64,000 bases of DNA from assembly GCA_033032175.1 (NCBI GenBank), contig JAVKPJ010000051.1:30813-94812 (forward strand), in the 5' to 3' direction. How positions within the stretch are numbered: position 1 is the first letter of the stretch; each line of letters opens with the position of its first letter. The stretch is from Saturnia japonica (Eukaryota; Arthropoda; Insecta; Lepidoptera; Saturniidae). Positions 19,228-32,062 of this stretch are shown here, piece by piece. Position numbers and translations under genes: made by a program. Below the pieces are notes generated by a model. It was not told where the DNA came from and did no database searches. It saw only the letters and a program-made list of their open reading frames with translations.

Positions 19228-21807
19228 GGGGTCGAGCAGGCGTGATGAGGTACTTGTATCTTTGATCTGCAGGAGGTGGACCCACAGGCGCAATACAGTT
19301 CTTTCCTTTTGGAGAGAGCCTTAGCCTGCCACCTCAAGACCGTAGTGGCGTGGTGAAGAGCCACATCCTTCTCGAGGTGACCCTGTCTCGCTGAACAACG
19401 GATCTAGGCTGGAGAGCCGATAAACACTCCTGGGTGTGGCGTAGTGTGCAGCGCACTCAGTACGGGTTGGGGCCGATGAGGGCTCAAGTTGAGTCCAAGG
19501 GCCTAATTCCGGGGAGCGGCTGGCGGGAGTGGTTGTCTTCATACCGATCCCGGCTGGCGCACTGCGAACTGGAGGAGGAGTTAAAGGTGATGGATTGTAC
19601 AATATCATAGTATTACCCCAGGAGGGTACCAGCTCCTCAGGAGTTGGAGAATCCCTCCCGGGCCTAGCCCGGGCTGCCCACGTTTTCTGGGGGGGGCAAA
19701 TTTGTACATGAGCTTAATCTAAATACGATGACCTTGGCACGAAATGGATTCCCGATCAGGACATTCCACGACGACTCTGGCATGCACACGGACCACTGAT
19801 ATCAATGACGGAAATATGGATAGTGCAAAATTCAAAAATGAACTACCCCAGGAGGGTACCGGCTCCAATGGAGCAGGAGAATCCCTCTCCGGGCTAGCCC
19901 GGGCTGCCCCGCGTTTTCTGGGGGGGGCACAATTTTGCAAGGAGAAGATTTAACGACGACTTTGGCGACCAACAGGACAACCGATTCAATACCGATTGTG
20001 GTTTTAAGGAGGAATCCTTCAATCGACCGTCTCTCCGTCGAATATTTTTCAGACGGGAGTGAAAATAGCGCAGATACGATGGAGACTGTGGAATCTGCTG
20101 AAGGTGGACTGTCCCCTCATATGAGCAGGTTTTTCCGAAAACGGAAACCGGCTGCGGATTCGGTTTCTGGTGACGAGATTGAAGAAACAACGAGGCCTCG
20201 TGTTATGTCCAAAGCGAGGTAGAGGGCGTCCCATCACCACTGGGGAGTATGCGGGTATGGCAGAAGCAAAGGAGCGATACCTAAAACTCAAGGAAGAGGG
20301 AACTTCGCCTCTCAGCCGAGGAGGAGGTGGCGGAGCTAGCCTCACGGGGCGCGGCTTGAGCGTGCAGCGAAGGGAAATGCTGCCCCTGCCCCCGTGGAGG
20401 AACTGCCTGTCAATTGAATAAGAGGGTTCTGGGTGACATAGAGGTTATTCTGAAAGTTGCCCAAAAATCCCATAACCTCAAGGGCACATTCCAGAAGGCC
20501 CTGAAGGATGCAGCGGCGTCTATCACAGTGGCGATACAAGAATTTAGCAGCCGGACTACCTCGGAAGAGTTGGTGAGGGTCCAGGCTGCCTACACAAGTT
20601 TAGAGGAGAGGTACTCCAAACAGGCGGGAAGAATTGGCAGAGCTCCGTAAAGAGCTCGGGGCGTAAGGGCTGAGATGGCAAAGGACCGCTGTCCGGAGCC
20701 TGTGATGAGAGAGGTGCCCAGACCTGCAACTGCCACATCTTCGGAGTCTGCCTCTTTCCAGTTCCTAAAGGTTGGCTGTGGCACGGGAGGAGTTTCCCCA
20801 CTGCCGAAGCCTCGCCAAGTGGGGCCTCTAAATGACTCTACGGCAGTGGTTACAGTAGAGGTGTTAGACCAGGCGGTGCAGAGAATGATGAATATCATGA
20901 CTGCCCGCCTGGATTCTTTCCAAGATAGGCTCCAGCCAGAGAAACGACTCCGACCACCTCTGGCTGCAGACAGAAAAGCCGAACAAATAGCGGCCAAAAC
21001 TGTAGCTGCTCTGGAAGCGCGGCCGTCTGAGGTCCCTGTTCCTCAAAAGTCAGCAGGGAAAAAGGGAGTTAAGGTTGCAGCCAAGCCAGCAACACAAGCC
21101 CCTTCTACGAGCAGAAAAGAAACATCGGCATCTAAAACTGTGGAGGGGGAATGGGTGCTGATTGGAAAGAACGGCCGGCCTGAGAAGCCGAAGAGAAAGA
21201 AGAAAAAGTCGACCTCGAAGAGGGAGAAGCCTACTAAACTCCGGTCACCGAAAACTACTGCAGTGTCGGTCACAGTGCAGCCGGAGGCGGCGCAGAAAAG
21301 AGGACTCTCCTACTTGGAGGTCCTCAAGAAAATCAAGGCTGATGTAAGGATGGCTGACATCGGTATTTCCGGTATCCGATGGCGAAAAGCAGCAACTGGA
21401 GGCTACCTCCTGACGATACCTGGCGCTGCAAGTAGCGAAAAGGCGGATGTATTGGCGGCCAAGATAAGAGAAGCCGTCCCCGCCGAAGGCGTCAAAGTCT
21501 CCAGGCCCATGAGGTGTGCTGACGTGCGCATCACGGGCTTGGATGAGTCTGTTACGGCGGAAGAAGTGGTCGCTGCGGTCGCTGAAACTGCAGGGTGTTC
21601 ACCGGACCAAATTAAAACGAACGGCGTCCGTCCCGGGTTAAGGGGACTGTGGACGTCCGTGGTGTCTTGTCCGGTGGACGCGGCAAAAAGGTTGGGCGAT
21701 GGCCGCCGCCTCCTTATTGGGTGGGTTTCGGCGCAATTGAAAGTCCTGCCACCCGGCCTACAAGGTGCTTCAGGTGCCTCCAAGGTGGGCACCTAGGGGT
21801 CAAGTGC
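19228..21807 (+). mobile_element. A-type element A3, 3' part missing
   Basis: Starts GGGGTCGAGCAGG after the 14-base flank GGTTGGGGTAGGAT, which follows the B1 poly(A). It has the 5' UTR, two leader modules and most of ORF1, and stops inside ORF1 just after the first knuckle begins (GGGTCAAGTGC). It then joins the tail sequence TCTGACATACC that opens copy 2 of the duplication. No ORF2 is present. Confidence 0.85.
19816..21807 (+). pseudogene. A3 ORF1, 3'-truncated
   Basis: The ATG matches the D start. Indels break the first part (up to about 20660). From about 20661 a clean frame runs to 21796, covering the end of the coiled coil, the basic linker and the gag core; it is nearly identical to A1 there. 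Loss of one C near 21752 (CCACCCGG against CCACCCCGG) shifts the frame before the first zinc knuckle. All knuckles but the first half of the first are absent. Confidence 0.8.
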
Positions 21808-21867
21808 TCTGACATACCCTCTCGAGCTGCCCGGCTCGGGAGGCGGATCCATGTAGGATTTCCCCAC

Positions 21868-21918
<51 letters not shown>

Positions 21919-21937
21919 AAAAAAAAAAAAAAAAAAA
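21808..21937 (+). mobile_element. Element tail plus poly(A), second copy
   Basis: Equivalent of 5419-5548, including the C inside the poly(A) at 21918. Here its left neighbour is A3 ORF1 instead of AT-rich DNA. Confidence 0.8.
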
Positions 21938-21967
21938 GGTTAGGTTAGGTTAGGTTAGGTTTAGGTT
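21938..21967 (+). repeat. short (TTAGG)n spacer, second copy
   Basis: Equivalent of 5549-5578, with the same GGTTTAGG variant unit. Confidence 0.9.
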
Positions 21968-22577
21968 CCCCCCGGAGTCGAGCAGGCGTGATGATGAGGT
22001 ACTTGTATCTCTGATCTGCAGGAGGTGGGACCCACAGGCGCAATACAGTTCTTTCCTTTTGGAGAGTGCCTTAGCCTGCCACCTCAAGACCGTAGTGCGT
22101 GGTGAAGAGCCACATCCTTCTCGAGGTGACCCTGTCTCGCTGAACACTACGGATCTAGGCTGGAGAGCCGATAAACACTGGGTGTGGGGTGTGGGGTCGT
22201 GGCAGTGAGCAGCACTCAAGTACCGGGTTGGGGCCGATGAGGGCTCAAGTTGAATCCCAAGGGCCCAATTCCGGGGAGCGGCTGGCGGGAGTGGTTGTCT
22301 TCATACCGATCCCGGCTGGCGCACTGCGAACTGGAGGAGGAGTTAAAGGTGATGGATTGTACAAATATCATAGTATTACCCCAGGAGGGTACAGCTCTCA
22401 GGAGTTGGAGAATCCCTCCCGGGCCTAGCCCGGGCTGCCCCACGTTTTCTGGGGGGGGCAAATTTGTACATGAGCTTAATCTAAATACGATGACCTTGGC
22501 ACGAAATGGATTCCCGATCAGGAACATTCACGACGACTCTGGCATGCACACGGACCACTGATATCAATGACGGAAAT

Positions 22578-24857
22578 ATGGATAGTGCAAAATTCAAAAA
22601 TGAACTACCCCAGGAGGGTACCGGCTCCAATGGGAGGGGAATCCCTCTCCGGGCCTAGCCCGGGCTGCCCCGCGTTTTCTGGGGGGGCACAATTTGCAAG
22701 GAGAAGATTTAACGACGACTTTGGCGACCAACAGGGACAACGATTTCAATACCGATTGTGGTTTAAGGAGGAATCCTTCAATCGACCGTCTCTCCGTCGA
22801 ATATTTTTCAGACGGGAGTGCAATAAGCGCAGATACGATGGAGACTGTGGAATCTGCTGAAGGTGGACTGTCCCCTCATATGAGCAGGTTTTTCCGAAAA
22901 CGGAAACCGGCTGCGGATTCGGTTTCTGGTGACGAGATTGAAGAAACAACGAGGCCTCGGGTTATGTCTCCAAAGCGAGGTAGAGGGCGTCCCATCACCA
23001 CTGGGGAGTATGCGGGTATGGCAGAAGCAAAGGACGCGATACCTAAAACTCAAGGAGGAGGAACTTCGCCTCTCAGCCGAGGAGGAGGTGGCGGAGTTAG
23101 CCTCACGGGCGCGGCTTGAGCGTGCAGCGAAGGGAAATGCTGCCCCTGCCCCGTGGAGGAACTAGCCTGTCAATTGAATAAGAGGGTTCTGGGTGACATA
23201 GAGGTTATTCTGAAAGTTGCCCAAAAATCCCATAACCTCAAGGGCACATTCCAGAGGGCCCTGAGGATGCAGCGGCGTCTATCACAGTGGCGATACAAGA
23301 ATTTAGCAGCCGGACTACCTCGGAAGAGTTGGTGAGGGTCCAGGCTGCTACACAAGTTTAGAGGAGAGGTACTCCAAACAGGGCGGAAGAATTGGCAGAG
23401 CTCCGTTAAAGAGCTCGCGGGCGTAAGGGCTGAGATGGCAAAAGGACCGCTGTCCGGAGCCTGTGATGAGAGAGGTGCCCAGACCTGCAAACTGCCAATC
23501 TTCGGAGTCTGCCTCTCTTTCAGCTAAAAGGTTGGCTGTGGCACGGGAGGGGTTTCCCCCACTGCCGAAGCCTCGCCAAGTGGGGCCTCTGAATGACACT
23601 CTACGGCAAGTGGTTACAGTAGAGGTGTTAGACCAGGCGGTGCAGAGAATGATGAATATCATGACTGCCCGCCTGGATTCTTTCCAAGATAGGCTCAGCC
23701 AGAGAAACGACTCCGACCACCTCTGGCTGCAGACAGAAAAGCCGAACAAATAGCGGCCAAAACTGTAGCTGCTCTGGAAGCGCGGCCGTCTGAGGTCCCT
23801 GTTCCTCAAAAATCAGCAGGGAAAAAGGGAGTTAAGGTTGCAGCCAAGCCGAGCAACACAAGCCCCTTCTACGAGCAGAAAAGAAACATCGGCATCTAAA
23901 CCTGTGGAGGGGGAATGGGTGCTGTGTTGGAAAGAACGGCCGGCCTGAGAAGCCGAAGAGAAAGAAGAAAAAGTCGACCTCGAAGAGGGAGAAGCATACT
24001 AAACTCCGGTCACCGAAAAACTCTGCAGTGTCGGTCACAGTACAGCCGGAGGCGCAGAAAAGAGGACTCTCCTACTTGGAGGTCCTCAAGAAAATCAGAT
24101 GATGTGAGGATGGCTGACATCGGTATTTCCGGTATTCGGTGGCGAAAGGCAGCAACTGGGGGGTACCTCCTGACAATACCGGGCGCTGCAAGTAGCGAAA
24201 AGGCGGATGCATTGGCGGCCAAGATAAGAGAAGCCGTCCCCGCCGAAGGCGTCAAAGTCTCCAGGCCCATGAGATGTGCTGACGTGCGCATCACGGGCTT
24301 GGATGAGTCTGTTACGGCGAGAAGAAGTGGTCGCTGCGGTCGCTGAAACTGCAGGGTGTTCACCGGACCAAATCAAAACGAACGGGTCCGTCCCGGGTTA
24401 AGGGGACTGTGGACGTCCGTGGTGTCTTGTCCGGTGGATGCGGCAAAAAGGTGGGTGATGGCCGCCGCCTCCTTATTGGGTGGGTTTCGGCACAATTGAA
24501 AGTCCTGCCGCCCCGGCCTACAAGGTGCTTCAGATGCCTCCAAGGGGGGCACCTGGGGGTCAAGTGCACATGTGAGGTGACTGCAGTGAATTGTGTTTCC
24601 GCTGTAGTCAACCGGGGCACAAAGCCGGTGGGTGTGAAGCTGCTCCGCATTGTGCGGTATGTGCAGCCACTAACAAGCCTCGATCATCGAGTGGGCAGCA
24701 GGGCTTGCGGGAAGCCTGCGCCGCAACCCAGTAAGGGGGCAGAAGAGAAGAGGCAGGGAAGAGGGGCAAGGGTCCCTCTCAGCCCGTAACGTTGCCGGTG
24801 GATACTCAGACGCCGGCAAAGTCCCAGGAGGCAGAAATGGAATGTCATCAATTATAA
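22578..24857 (+). pseudogene. A2 ORF1, second copy, frameshifted
   Basis: Same break pattern as 6189-8468: leader, AT-hook-like motif, coiled coil, basic linker, gag core and zinc knuckles in changing frames. It ends TAATG at 24855-24859. Confidence 0.8.
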
Positions 24858-27800
24858 TGGCACTCCATTTTCTTCAAGGTAATCTCAACCACTGCGCCAG
24901 AGCTCAGGACCTCATGTTACAGAGTATGGCGCAGGGGTTGATCCACGTCGCCGTGATGGGCTGAGAGCCGTACTATGTCCCACCCGCCCGATAATGGTGT
25001 GAGCGATCTGGACGGCTCGGTGGCTTTAGTGTCCCAGGCCGCTGCTGGTGCCCTGCCCTTCTCTAACATCTCGAGGGGTCAGGGTTACGCAGTAGCGCAT
25101 TTCAGTGACATGGTGGTAGTGGGGGTGTATGCACCCCCAAGTAGAAGTCTCGCCGACTTCGAGGGTCTCCTCGGGGAGTTAGGCAGCGTTGTCGGTCGCA
25201 GTAATCCTCGCCCCGTCCTGGTTCTCGGGGGACTTCAACGCAAAGTCAACGGCTTGGGGTTTCCCTGTCCACGGACGCCAGGGGCGGGGCTCTGGGAGGA
25301 GTGGGCCATCGAAACGGGCCTGCTTCTTCTCAATCGGGGGTCTGTCAACACGTGCGTGTGCGACAGCAGGGCGGTTCAATAGTAGACCTCACCTTCGCTA
25401 GCCTGCATTAGCGCGCCGTGTTGTTCGGGGCTGGAAAAGTCTTGAGGGGGTGGAGACGTTGTCGGACCACCGATATATACAGTTCGACATCTCCACCCAA
25501 ACTTCGGACGGACCAGTCGGAGGACCCCCGCAGGCAGGGTCCGCGTTGGGCATTGAAGCGCCTCGATCGTGAGGCACTTCTGGAGGCATCCGTCTTGCAG
25601 GCCTGGGTGACTGACGAGCCATCCGACCAGGCTGCAGACGTCGACGAAGAGGCGGGGCAGCTGCGAGTGGAAATGACACGGGTCTGCGACGCGGCAATGC
25701 CCGAATTAAGGGGCGATACCTGCCAGGCGTCAAGTGTACTGGTGGACTGATGAAATCGCGCAATTGCGCGTAGCGTGTGTGGCTGTCCGACGCCGGTACA
25801 CTAGGGAGCGACGCAGGCGAGGCCGCGTGCAGTCGCGTCTTTTACGGAGGAGGAGCTCTACGAGGAGTACAGAGCGGCCAAACTGGCCCTCCGTAAGGCT
25901 ATCGAGCAATCGAAGGCTCTAGCCAGAGAGGAGCTGCTGGAGACGCTCAATCGGGACCCGTGGGGGCGCCCGTACCGTATGGTACGTGGCAAGTTACGTC
26001 AGTGGGCCCCCCCGGGAACCCAGAGTCTTGAGCCACAGCTCCTCCAAGAGGTGGTGGCCGCTCTGTTCCCCTCAAGGGCGGAGCACACGCCACCGCAGAT
26101 GGCTCCGCCTATGGTGCGCCCAACTCGGACCACTCTGGCGATGACAACGAGGTCCCCGAGGTGACCGGGGAAGAGTTGAGGGTGGCGGTGGTGAAACGCA
26201 TGCAAGCGAAAAACACCGCCCCAGGACTGACGGCATACTGGTCGTGCATGGGTCCTGGCTCAAGAGGCCCTCGAGCCCGGCTTTTGGGAATCTTCACGGC
26301 GTGTTTTCAGCAGGGCCGGTTTCCACGTTATGGAAAACCGGCAAGCTGGTCCTGCTCAGAAAAGCGGGGCGCCCTGCGGACTCTCCATCCGCATACCGGC
26401 CCATAGTTGCTGTTGGACGAGGTGGCGAAGCTCTGCGAGCGGATAATCGCAGTCCGCCTCGTCCAGCACTTAAAACATTAGGGCCGGATCTGGCGGATAA
26501 CCAGTTTGGCTTCGCCAGGGGCGCTCCACAATCGACGCCATAATGCGTGTGAAGATCCAGGCGGAGGAAGCAATTGCTCGGGGCGGGTGGTTCTGGCGGT
26601 GTCCCTTGACATCGCCAACGCTTTTAACACCTTACCCTGGGCCACAATTAGAGAGGCACTCCGGTTTCATGGAGTGCCGTCCTACCTCCGCCGCCATAGT
26701 CGGGGGCGTACTCAGTGAGAGGTACGTAACCTTCCCGGGCCAAGAAGGGATGAGTCGGCGAGACGTCGTATCCGGTGTTCCCCAGGGGTCAGTGTTAGGG
26801 CCCCTACTCTGGAACATCGGATACGACCTGGTGTTGCGCGGTGCGCTCCTCCGAGGCGCTAGGTCGTGTGCTACGCTGATGACACGCTGGTGTTAGCCCG
26901 GGGGAAGACGCACCGCGACGCAATGATGTTAGCGACAGCGTGTGTCGCTCAAGTCGTTGGAAGGATCCGGCGACTGGGGCTGGAGGTGGCGCTGCGTAAA
27001 TCGAGGCTCTGTTCTTCCATGGGCCTCGGAATGCGCCGCCTCAAGGATCCCAGATTGTCGTGGGAGGCGTGTCTTCGGTGTCGAGTCGTCCTCATGAAGT
27101 ATCTCGGCCTCATCCTCGACAGCCGATGGACCTTCGAAGAGCACTTCCGGCAACTGGCTCCCGTCTCATGAGCGCAGCGGGTGGTGCGTTAGCCCGATGC
27201 TGCCGAACATGGGGGGGCCTAATTCCTCTTGCCGGAAGCTGTACCTAGGAATCGTGCGGTCTATTGGCCTTGTACGGGGCACCCGTATGGGCCGTACGGC
27301 CTGACGGCCACGAACATTGCCCAATTGCGAAGACCGCAGCGGGCGATGTCTATAAGGGCCACCGTGGGTACCGCACGATCTCTTTCGAGGCGGCCTCCCT
27401 TCTAGCCGGATCCCCACCCTGGGACCTGGAGGCGAGAGCCCACGCGTCTCTATATCTTCGACGCGTGGAGGCGTTGGAGCAAGGTTACGACTCGCGCCTC
27501 GGGAAATTGAGGCGCTGAGGTCACAGTTCCACCAGGTCCTAGTGGTGGACGAGTGGCGCCGACGACTTGAGCGACGAGCTCGGGCGTGGCAACGGTGGAT
27601 GCCGTTCGGCCGTATTGGCCGAATGGCTAACCAGGGCGGCACGGCACCCTGACATTCCGGCTAACGCAGGGTGCTCTCGGGACACGGCTGTTTCGGGAGC
27701 TACCTGTGTCGTATAGGCCGGGAACCGACAGCAGGGTGCCACCATTGTGGCTGTGCGAGGGACACCGCACAGCACACCCTCGAAGAATGTCCCGCCTGGG

Positions 27801-28035
27801 AAACGCCACGCCGCGGCTCGTCGCGGTGATTGGCCTGGATCTCTCGCTCTCGACTGTTGTGAAGTCCATGGTCGAGGAGCGAGACCGGATGGAACTCCGT
27901 CGCCTCATTGCGGGAGGACGTTCTGCTCACTAAGGAGGCGGCGGAGGGGAGAGGGAGCAGGATCACAGCTCCCCTCCCGCGGTCGACGAACCGTACGGCG
28001 GCGACGGGGTCAGGGATGACCTAACACCGCCGTAA
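24857..28035 (+). pseudogene. A2 ORF2, second copy, frameshifted
   Basis: Same break pattern as 8468-11646, with an early stop in the AEPY region near 24960 and the extra G before the endonuclease GDFNAK loop near 25230. RT landmarks recur near 26604 (SLDIANAF), 26775 (GVPQGS) and 26870 (YADD). Confidence 0.8.
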
Positions 28036-28392
28036 ATAAGGCCTGCGGGCGTTGGACGCGGCACGTCCTTCGCCCTTGCAGCTAATGTACAGGCCCGAGG
28101 CGAGGCGCATCGGTGTTCGTTGCGCCCCTCGACGGTTCGTCAGAGGGTGTCCAATCATCTGACCCTCAGACCGAAGGAAGAGGCCCCTCATGAGGGGCTG
28201 ACACCTGCCGGGTTGAGTAGAAGTTATTGCTTCAGCATTTCCTGCTCCCCGGCCACATTGGTGTGTGGAGAACACCGTGGGGTTTTAGTCAGTGAAAGAG
28301 TCTGACATACCCCTCTCGAGCTGCCCGGCTCGGGAGGGCGGATCCATGCAGGATTTCCACGTAAAAAAAAAAAAAAAAAAAAAAAAAAGGTT

Positions 28393-29285
28393 CCCCCCCG
28401 GAGGTGTTCCCGCCTTGTCGTGGGGGGGGGCTTAGTAACCGTGGCTTGGTCCCCCACCACGGTGAAGCCAAGAGGAACCCACAGGCGAGGCTGCTAGTCA
28501 GGGCTTTGGGCATAAGAGCCCAGACGAAGCAGCCAACAGTAGGTTGCGGTGGTGTATGGGCGCCACCGCCGCTGAGGCGAGCCGCGGTGTCGTATGGGAG
28601 GCACCGCGGCTGAAGGAGACAGCCGCGGCGGGAGGAGGTGTGTGTGTCGGTGTTCGTTGTGCCGCTCACCCTACCTTCCGCGGCCTCGACGGGGTCGCCA
28701 CCGTCGCTAAAAGATGGCGGACGCGGTGGGGTCGCAGGGGAAGAGCGGTGTCGGTGGTTCGTTGTGCCGCTCTCCCTGTCCTCTGCGACCGTGAGGAAGA
28801 AAAAACCTGCTAAAAAATTGAGAGGAAGACAACCTCTTTAAAAAATCACAAGGGCGGGGTTCTGGTCCTGCGGGGCCGGAGCCTGGAGGAAGAAAACCTC
28901 GTTAAAAAATCACCGAGGAAGACAACCTCGTTTAAAAATCACCAGGCGTCGGGTTCTGGTGGACGTTGGGCCTGAACCCGGAGGAAGAAAACCTCCTTAA
29001 AAAATCACCGAGGAATAAAACCTCGTGAAAGAATTGAACGGAGGCTGGGGCTGCGGTCGGTGATAGGCGTCCCAGTGGGGAGAGCCTCTCTTCGGGGGGG
29101 CAGCGCTTGTCGGTGGGCACAGAGGTAATGCGCAAGCGATTCCTGTGCCCCCGACGCCCAGCGCTCTCGGAGGCGATGTTTGGGTTTTTTAGTGGGTACA
29201 GTCCCACATAACCCGTCTGCTGTCCTCCGCGGGCGGGCGGGTACCCATGATGGGTTTTCCAACTGAAAAAAAAAAAAAAAAAAAA
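28393..29285 (+). mobile_element. E1, second copy
   Basis: Equivalent of 12004-12898, with the six-unit hairpin array at about 28793-29039 and the compensatory tail ending at 29265. The last bases before the poly(A) differ slightly from copy 1. Confidence 0.75.
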
Positions 29286-29849
29286 GGTTAGGTTAGTATC
29301 TCTGATCTGCAGGGGGTGGACCACAGGCGCAATACAGCTTTCCTTTCGGAGAGAGCCTTAGCCTTCCCACTCAAGACCGTAGTGCGTGGTGAAGAACCAC
29401 ATCCTTCTCGAGGTGACCCTGTCTCGTGAACACTACGGATCTAGGCTGGAGAGCCGATAAACTCTCCTGGGTGTGTGCGTGTGAGCAGCGCACTCAGTAC
29501 CGGGTTGGGGCCGATGAGGGCTCAAGTTGAGTCCCAAGGGCCCAATTCCGGAGAGCGGTTGGCGGGACTGGTTGTCTTCATATCGGTCCTGGCAGGCGCA
29601 CTGCGAACTGGGGAGGAGATAAGGAAGATGAAGTGTACACGTTCAATAGAATTACCCAGGAGGGTACCAGCTCCTCAGGAGCTGGAGAATCCCTCCCGGG
29701 CCTTGCCCGGGCAGCCCCTCGTTCTCTGGGGGGGGCAGATTTGTACACGAGTTAAATATTGATACGATGACTTTGGCACCCAAGTGGATTTCCGATGCAA
29801 ACACGACGACCCAGGCAAAATTACGGATTACTGAGCTCAATAGAAAACT

Positions 29850-32054
29850 ATGGCAGGTGCAAGAAAAACAATAGAAATACCCAGGAGGTTACCAGCATTT
29901 CAGATCCTGGAGAATCCCTCCCCGGGCCTGGCCCGGGCTGCCCCTCGTTTTCTGGGGGGGGCAACTTCTTGCCTAAGGTGGTTCTTACAAGGATGCCGTC
30001 TCTAGATAGACTATCAGAGACTAGTGGAAGCAGTCACGCTACCATGATCTCGGTGGGGTCTTTTGGGGGAGAGAATCTCCTGCTTTCGGGAAATTTTACC
30101 AGAGAAACAGGATGGAGAATGCAGTGCAGAGTCGGACGTGCCTCTGGGGACGAAGTTGGCTCTGATACTGAGGCGCTGTGAAACCGCCTCCTAAGAAAGG
30201 GAGAGGCCGTCCCGCGACAACGGGTGAGTATAGGAACTTAGCCAAAGCTAAGGAAGAACTCCTCCGCCTGGACAGAGAAGAGCTCGACTCCAATCGGAGA
30301 AAGATGTTGTTGAAATAGCCTCTCTACCGAGGCTTAGGAGGACTGCACAGAATGCCAAGGTTCCAGCAACGGAAGAGCAGCTGGCTCTGGATCTAAAAAG
30401 GGAATACTTGACGACGTCGATGCGATCCTGGGTGTGTCCTAAAATCGAGGAATCTAAAAGGAACCTCTCAGCGTGCCCTTAAAGACGCTGCTGCTTCTAT
30501 TGCGGATAGGGCCGTGTCACTAGCTGAGAGGAATACCTCTGATGAAATGAGGAAGCTACAGGAAGCTACGAAAAACTTAAACAGAGTGAGGCAAAGCAGG
30601 GAGGAGATTGCTGAGCTTCGCAAACAGTTAGCCGAGCTAAAAGCAGGCCTCCAGACAAAACCGCCTATTAGAACCCAGATTGGTACAGTTGTCCATCTAC
30701 TTCTAACAAAGTAAGGGAAGAATGGGAGAAGTTCAGGAGAATGCAACCCCTCCGCCTCGCAAGAGAGTGATGAGGGAGGAGTTTCCTCCTCTGCCGAAAC
30801 AACGGGAAGCGACACTGACAAGACAGCCTCAGACGGTTGTCACCAGCCAAATGCTGGACGGGCGATAATACTCAGGCTACGCAGGAGATGGGAAATCAGA
30901 TGAGAGCCTGTATGAATGCTCTCGAGGGGAGGCTATTGAGGCCTCCTCTGGCCGGTGATCAGAGAGGAGTACAATTGCCGGAGGTGCGGCCTCCTAAGTT
31001 ACCCACTTCTGGTACTCGACTGTAAGAGGGGAACAAGAAGAAGAAATCTTTGGCAGCACAGGAGGCGGAGGCATCAATTATGCATCCGTCAACTTCGCGG
31101 CCGATTCCGGTAGTTCAAGAAGGATGGTCGACGGTAGTGAGGCGCGGAGGTAATGGACGCGCCACTCAGAGGAAGGCACCGCCGGCGAGAATAACTCCAG
31201 CCAAACTCTCCATACCGCGGTCATCAGTAGTCATTCTGACACTCCAGCAAGAGGCGATAGACAATGGCATCGTTATATGAGTTGGGGTGTCGGTTGCTAA
31301 AAATAAGGTAGCTGTGGGCCGACCTTGACATCCCTTTCATTAATATCAAGGAGACGGCTTCGGTGCGCGCAAACTGGAAGTGCCAGGTAGTACGAGCTCG
31401 GAGAAGGCGGACCGTCTGGCCGCAAGGTTAACGGCGATCTTTGCCGAAAACATTTGGCAAGGGATGGTCGTAGTATCTAGACCTACAAAATGTGCGGAGT
31501 TGCGCATAACGGGATTGGACGATTCGGTCACGAAAGAGGAGGTGGCAACCACGGTGGCCACAAAAGGGGGCTGCGCTGTTGAACAAGTCAAGACAGGAGA
31601 CGTGCGGCGAGCTCCCCATGGTACTGGCACTATATGGGTGCGGGCAACGGCCCGGTGGCAGCTGCGAAGAAGGTGGCGCAAGAGCGTCGACTCTTACTCG
31701 GGTGGGTAGCTGTGCAGGTGAAACTGCTGCAGCCTAAGGCTTCAAGGTGTTTCCGCTGTCTAGAAGCTGGGCACATAAAACAGCGATGCGTGGCATCAGT
31801 GGACCGCAGCGAACTCTGCTTCCGCTGCGGCAAAACTGGCCACAAGGCTGCTGAATGTTCTGCAGATCCACACTGCCCAGTGTGTGCGGATGCAAAAAGG
31901 TTGGCGAACCACAGGCTAGGTAGCAATGCCTGTATCTCCTCGACAAGGAAGGGGGTAAAGGGTCAAAAAAGGGCCCACCCCTAGCAATGTTGCAGCTACT
32001 GCTGAACCCAGAGACTCTGTGAGGCCTGAGGAAGAGCTGGATATAGACGGCTAG
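29850..32054 (+). pseudogene. B1 ORF1, second copy, frameshifted
   Basis: Same fragments and breaks as 13466-15670. The zinc-knuckle region near 31744-31950 is the best-preserved part. Confidence 0.77.
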
Positions 32055-32062
32055 GAATTAAT

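Larger units (their letters stand above)
5419..21807 (+). repeat. 16.4-kb tandem duplication, copy 1
   Basis: This block recurs at 21808-38184 in the same order and orientation: element tail, A2, E1, B1 and the front of A3. The offset is 16389 bp on the left and 16384 bp on the right. The few differences I found lie around 12870-12960 (poly(A) flank and short deletions). The decayed ORFs share the same indels in both copies. At the right end copy 1 continues 7 bases further into A3 than copy 2 before joining the next element tail. Confidence 0.95.
21974..28388 (+). mobile_element. Element A2, second copy
   Basis: Equivalent of 5585-11999 with the same indels as far as I could compare. Poly(A) is at 28363-28388, and GGTT plus seven C follows. 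Confidence 0.9.

Noticed and set aside
18965..19364. Minus-strand frames with long poly-Phe
   Set aside because: They are translations of poly(A) tracts on the opposite strand and appear at every element end.
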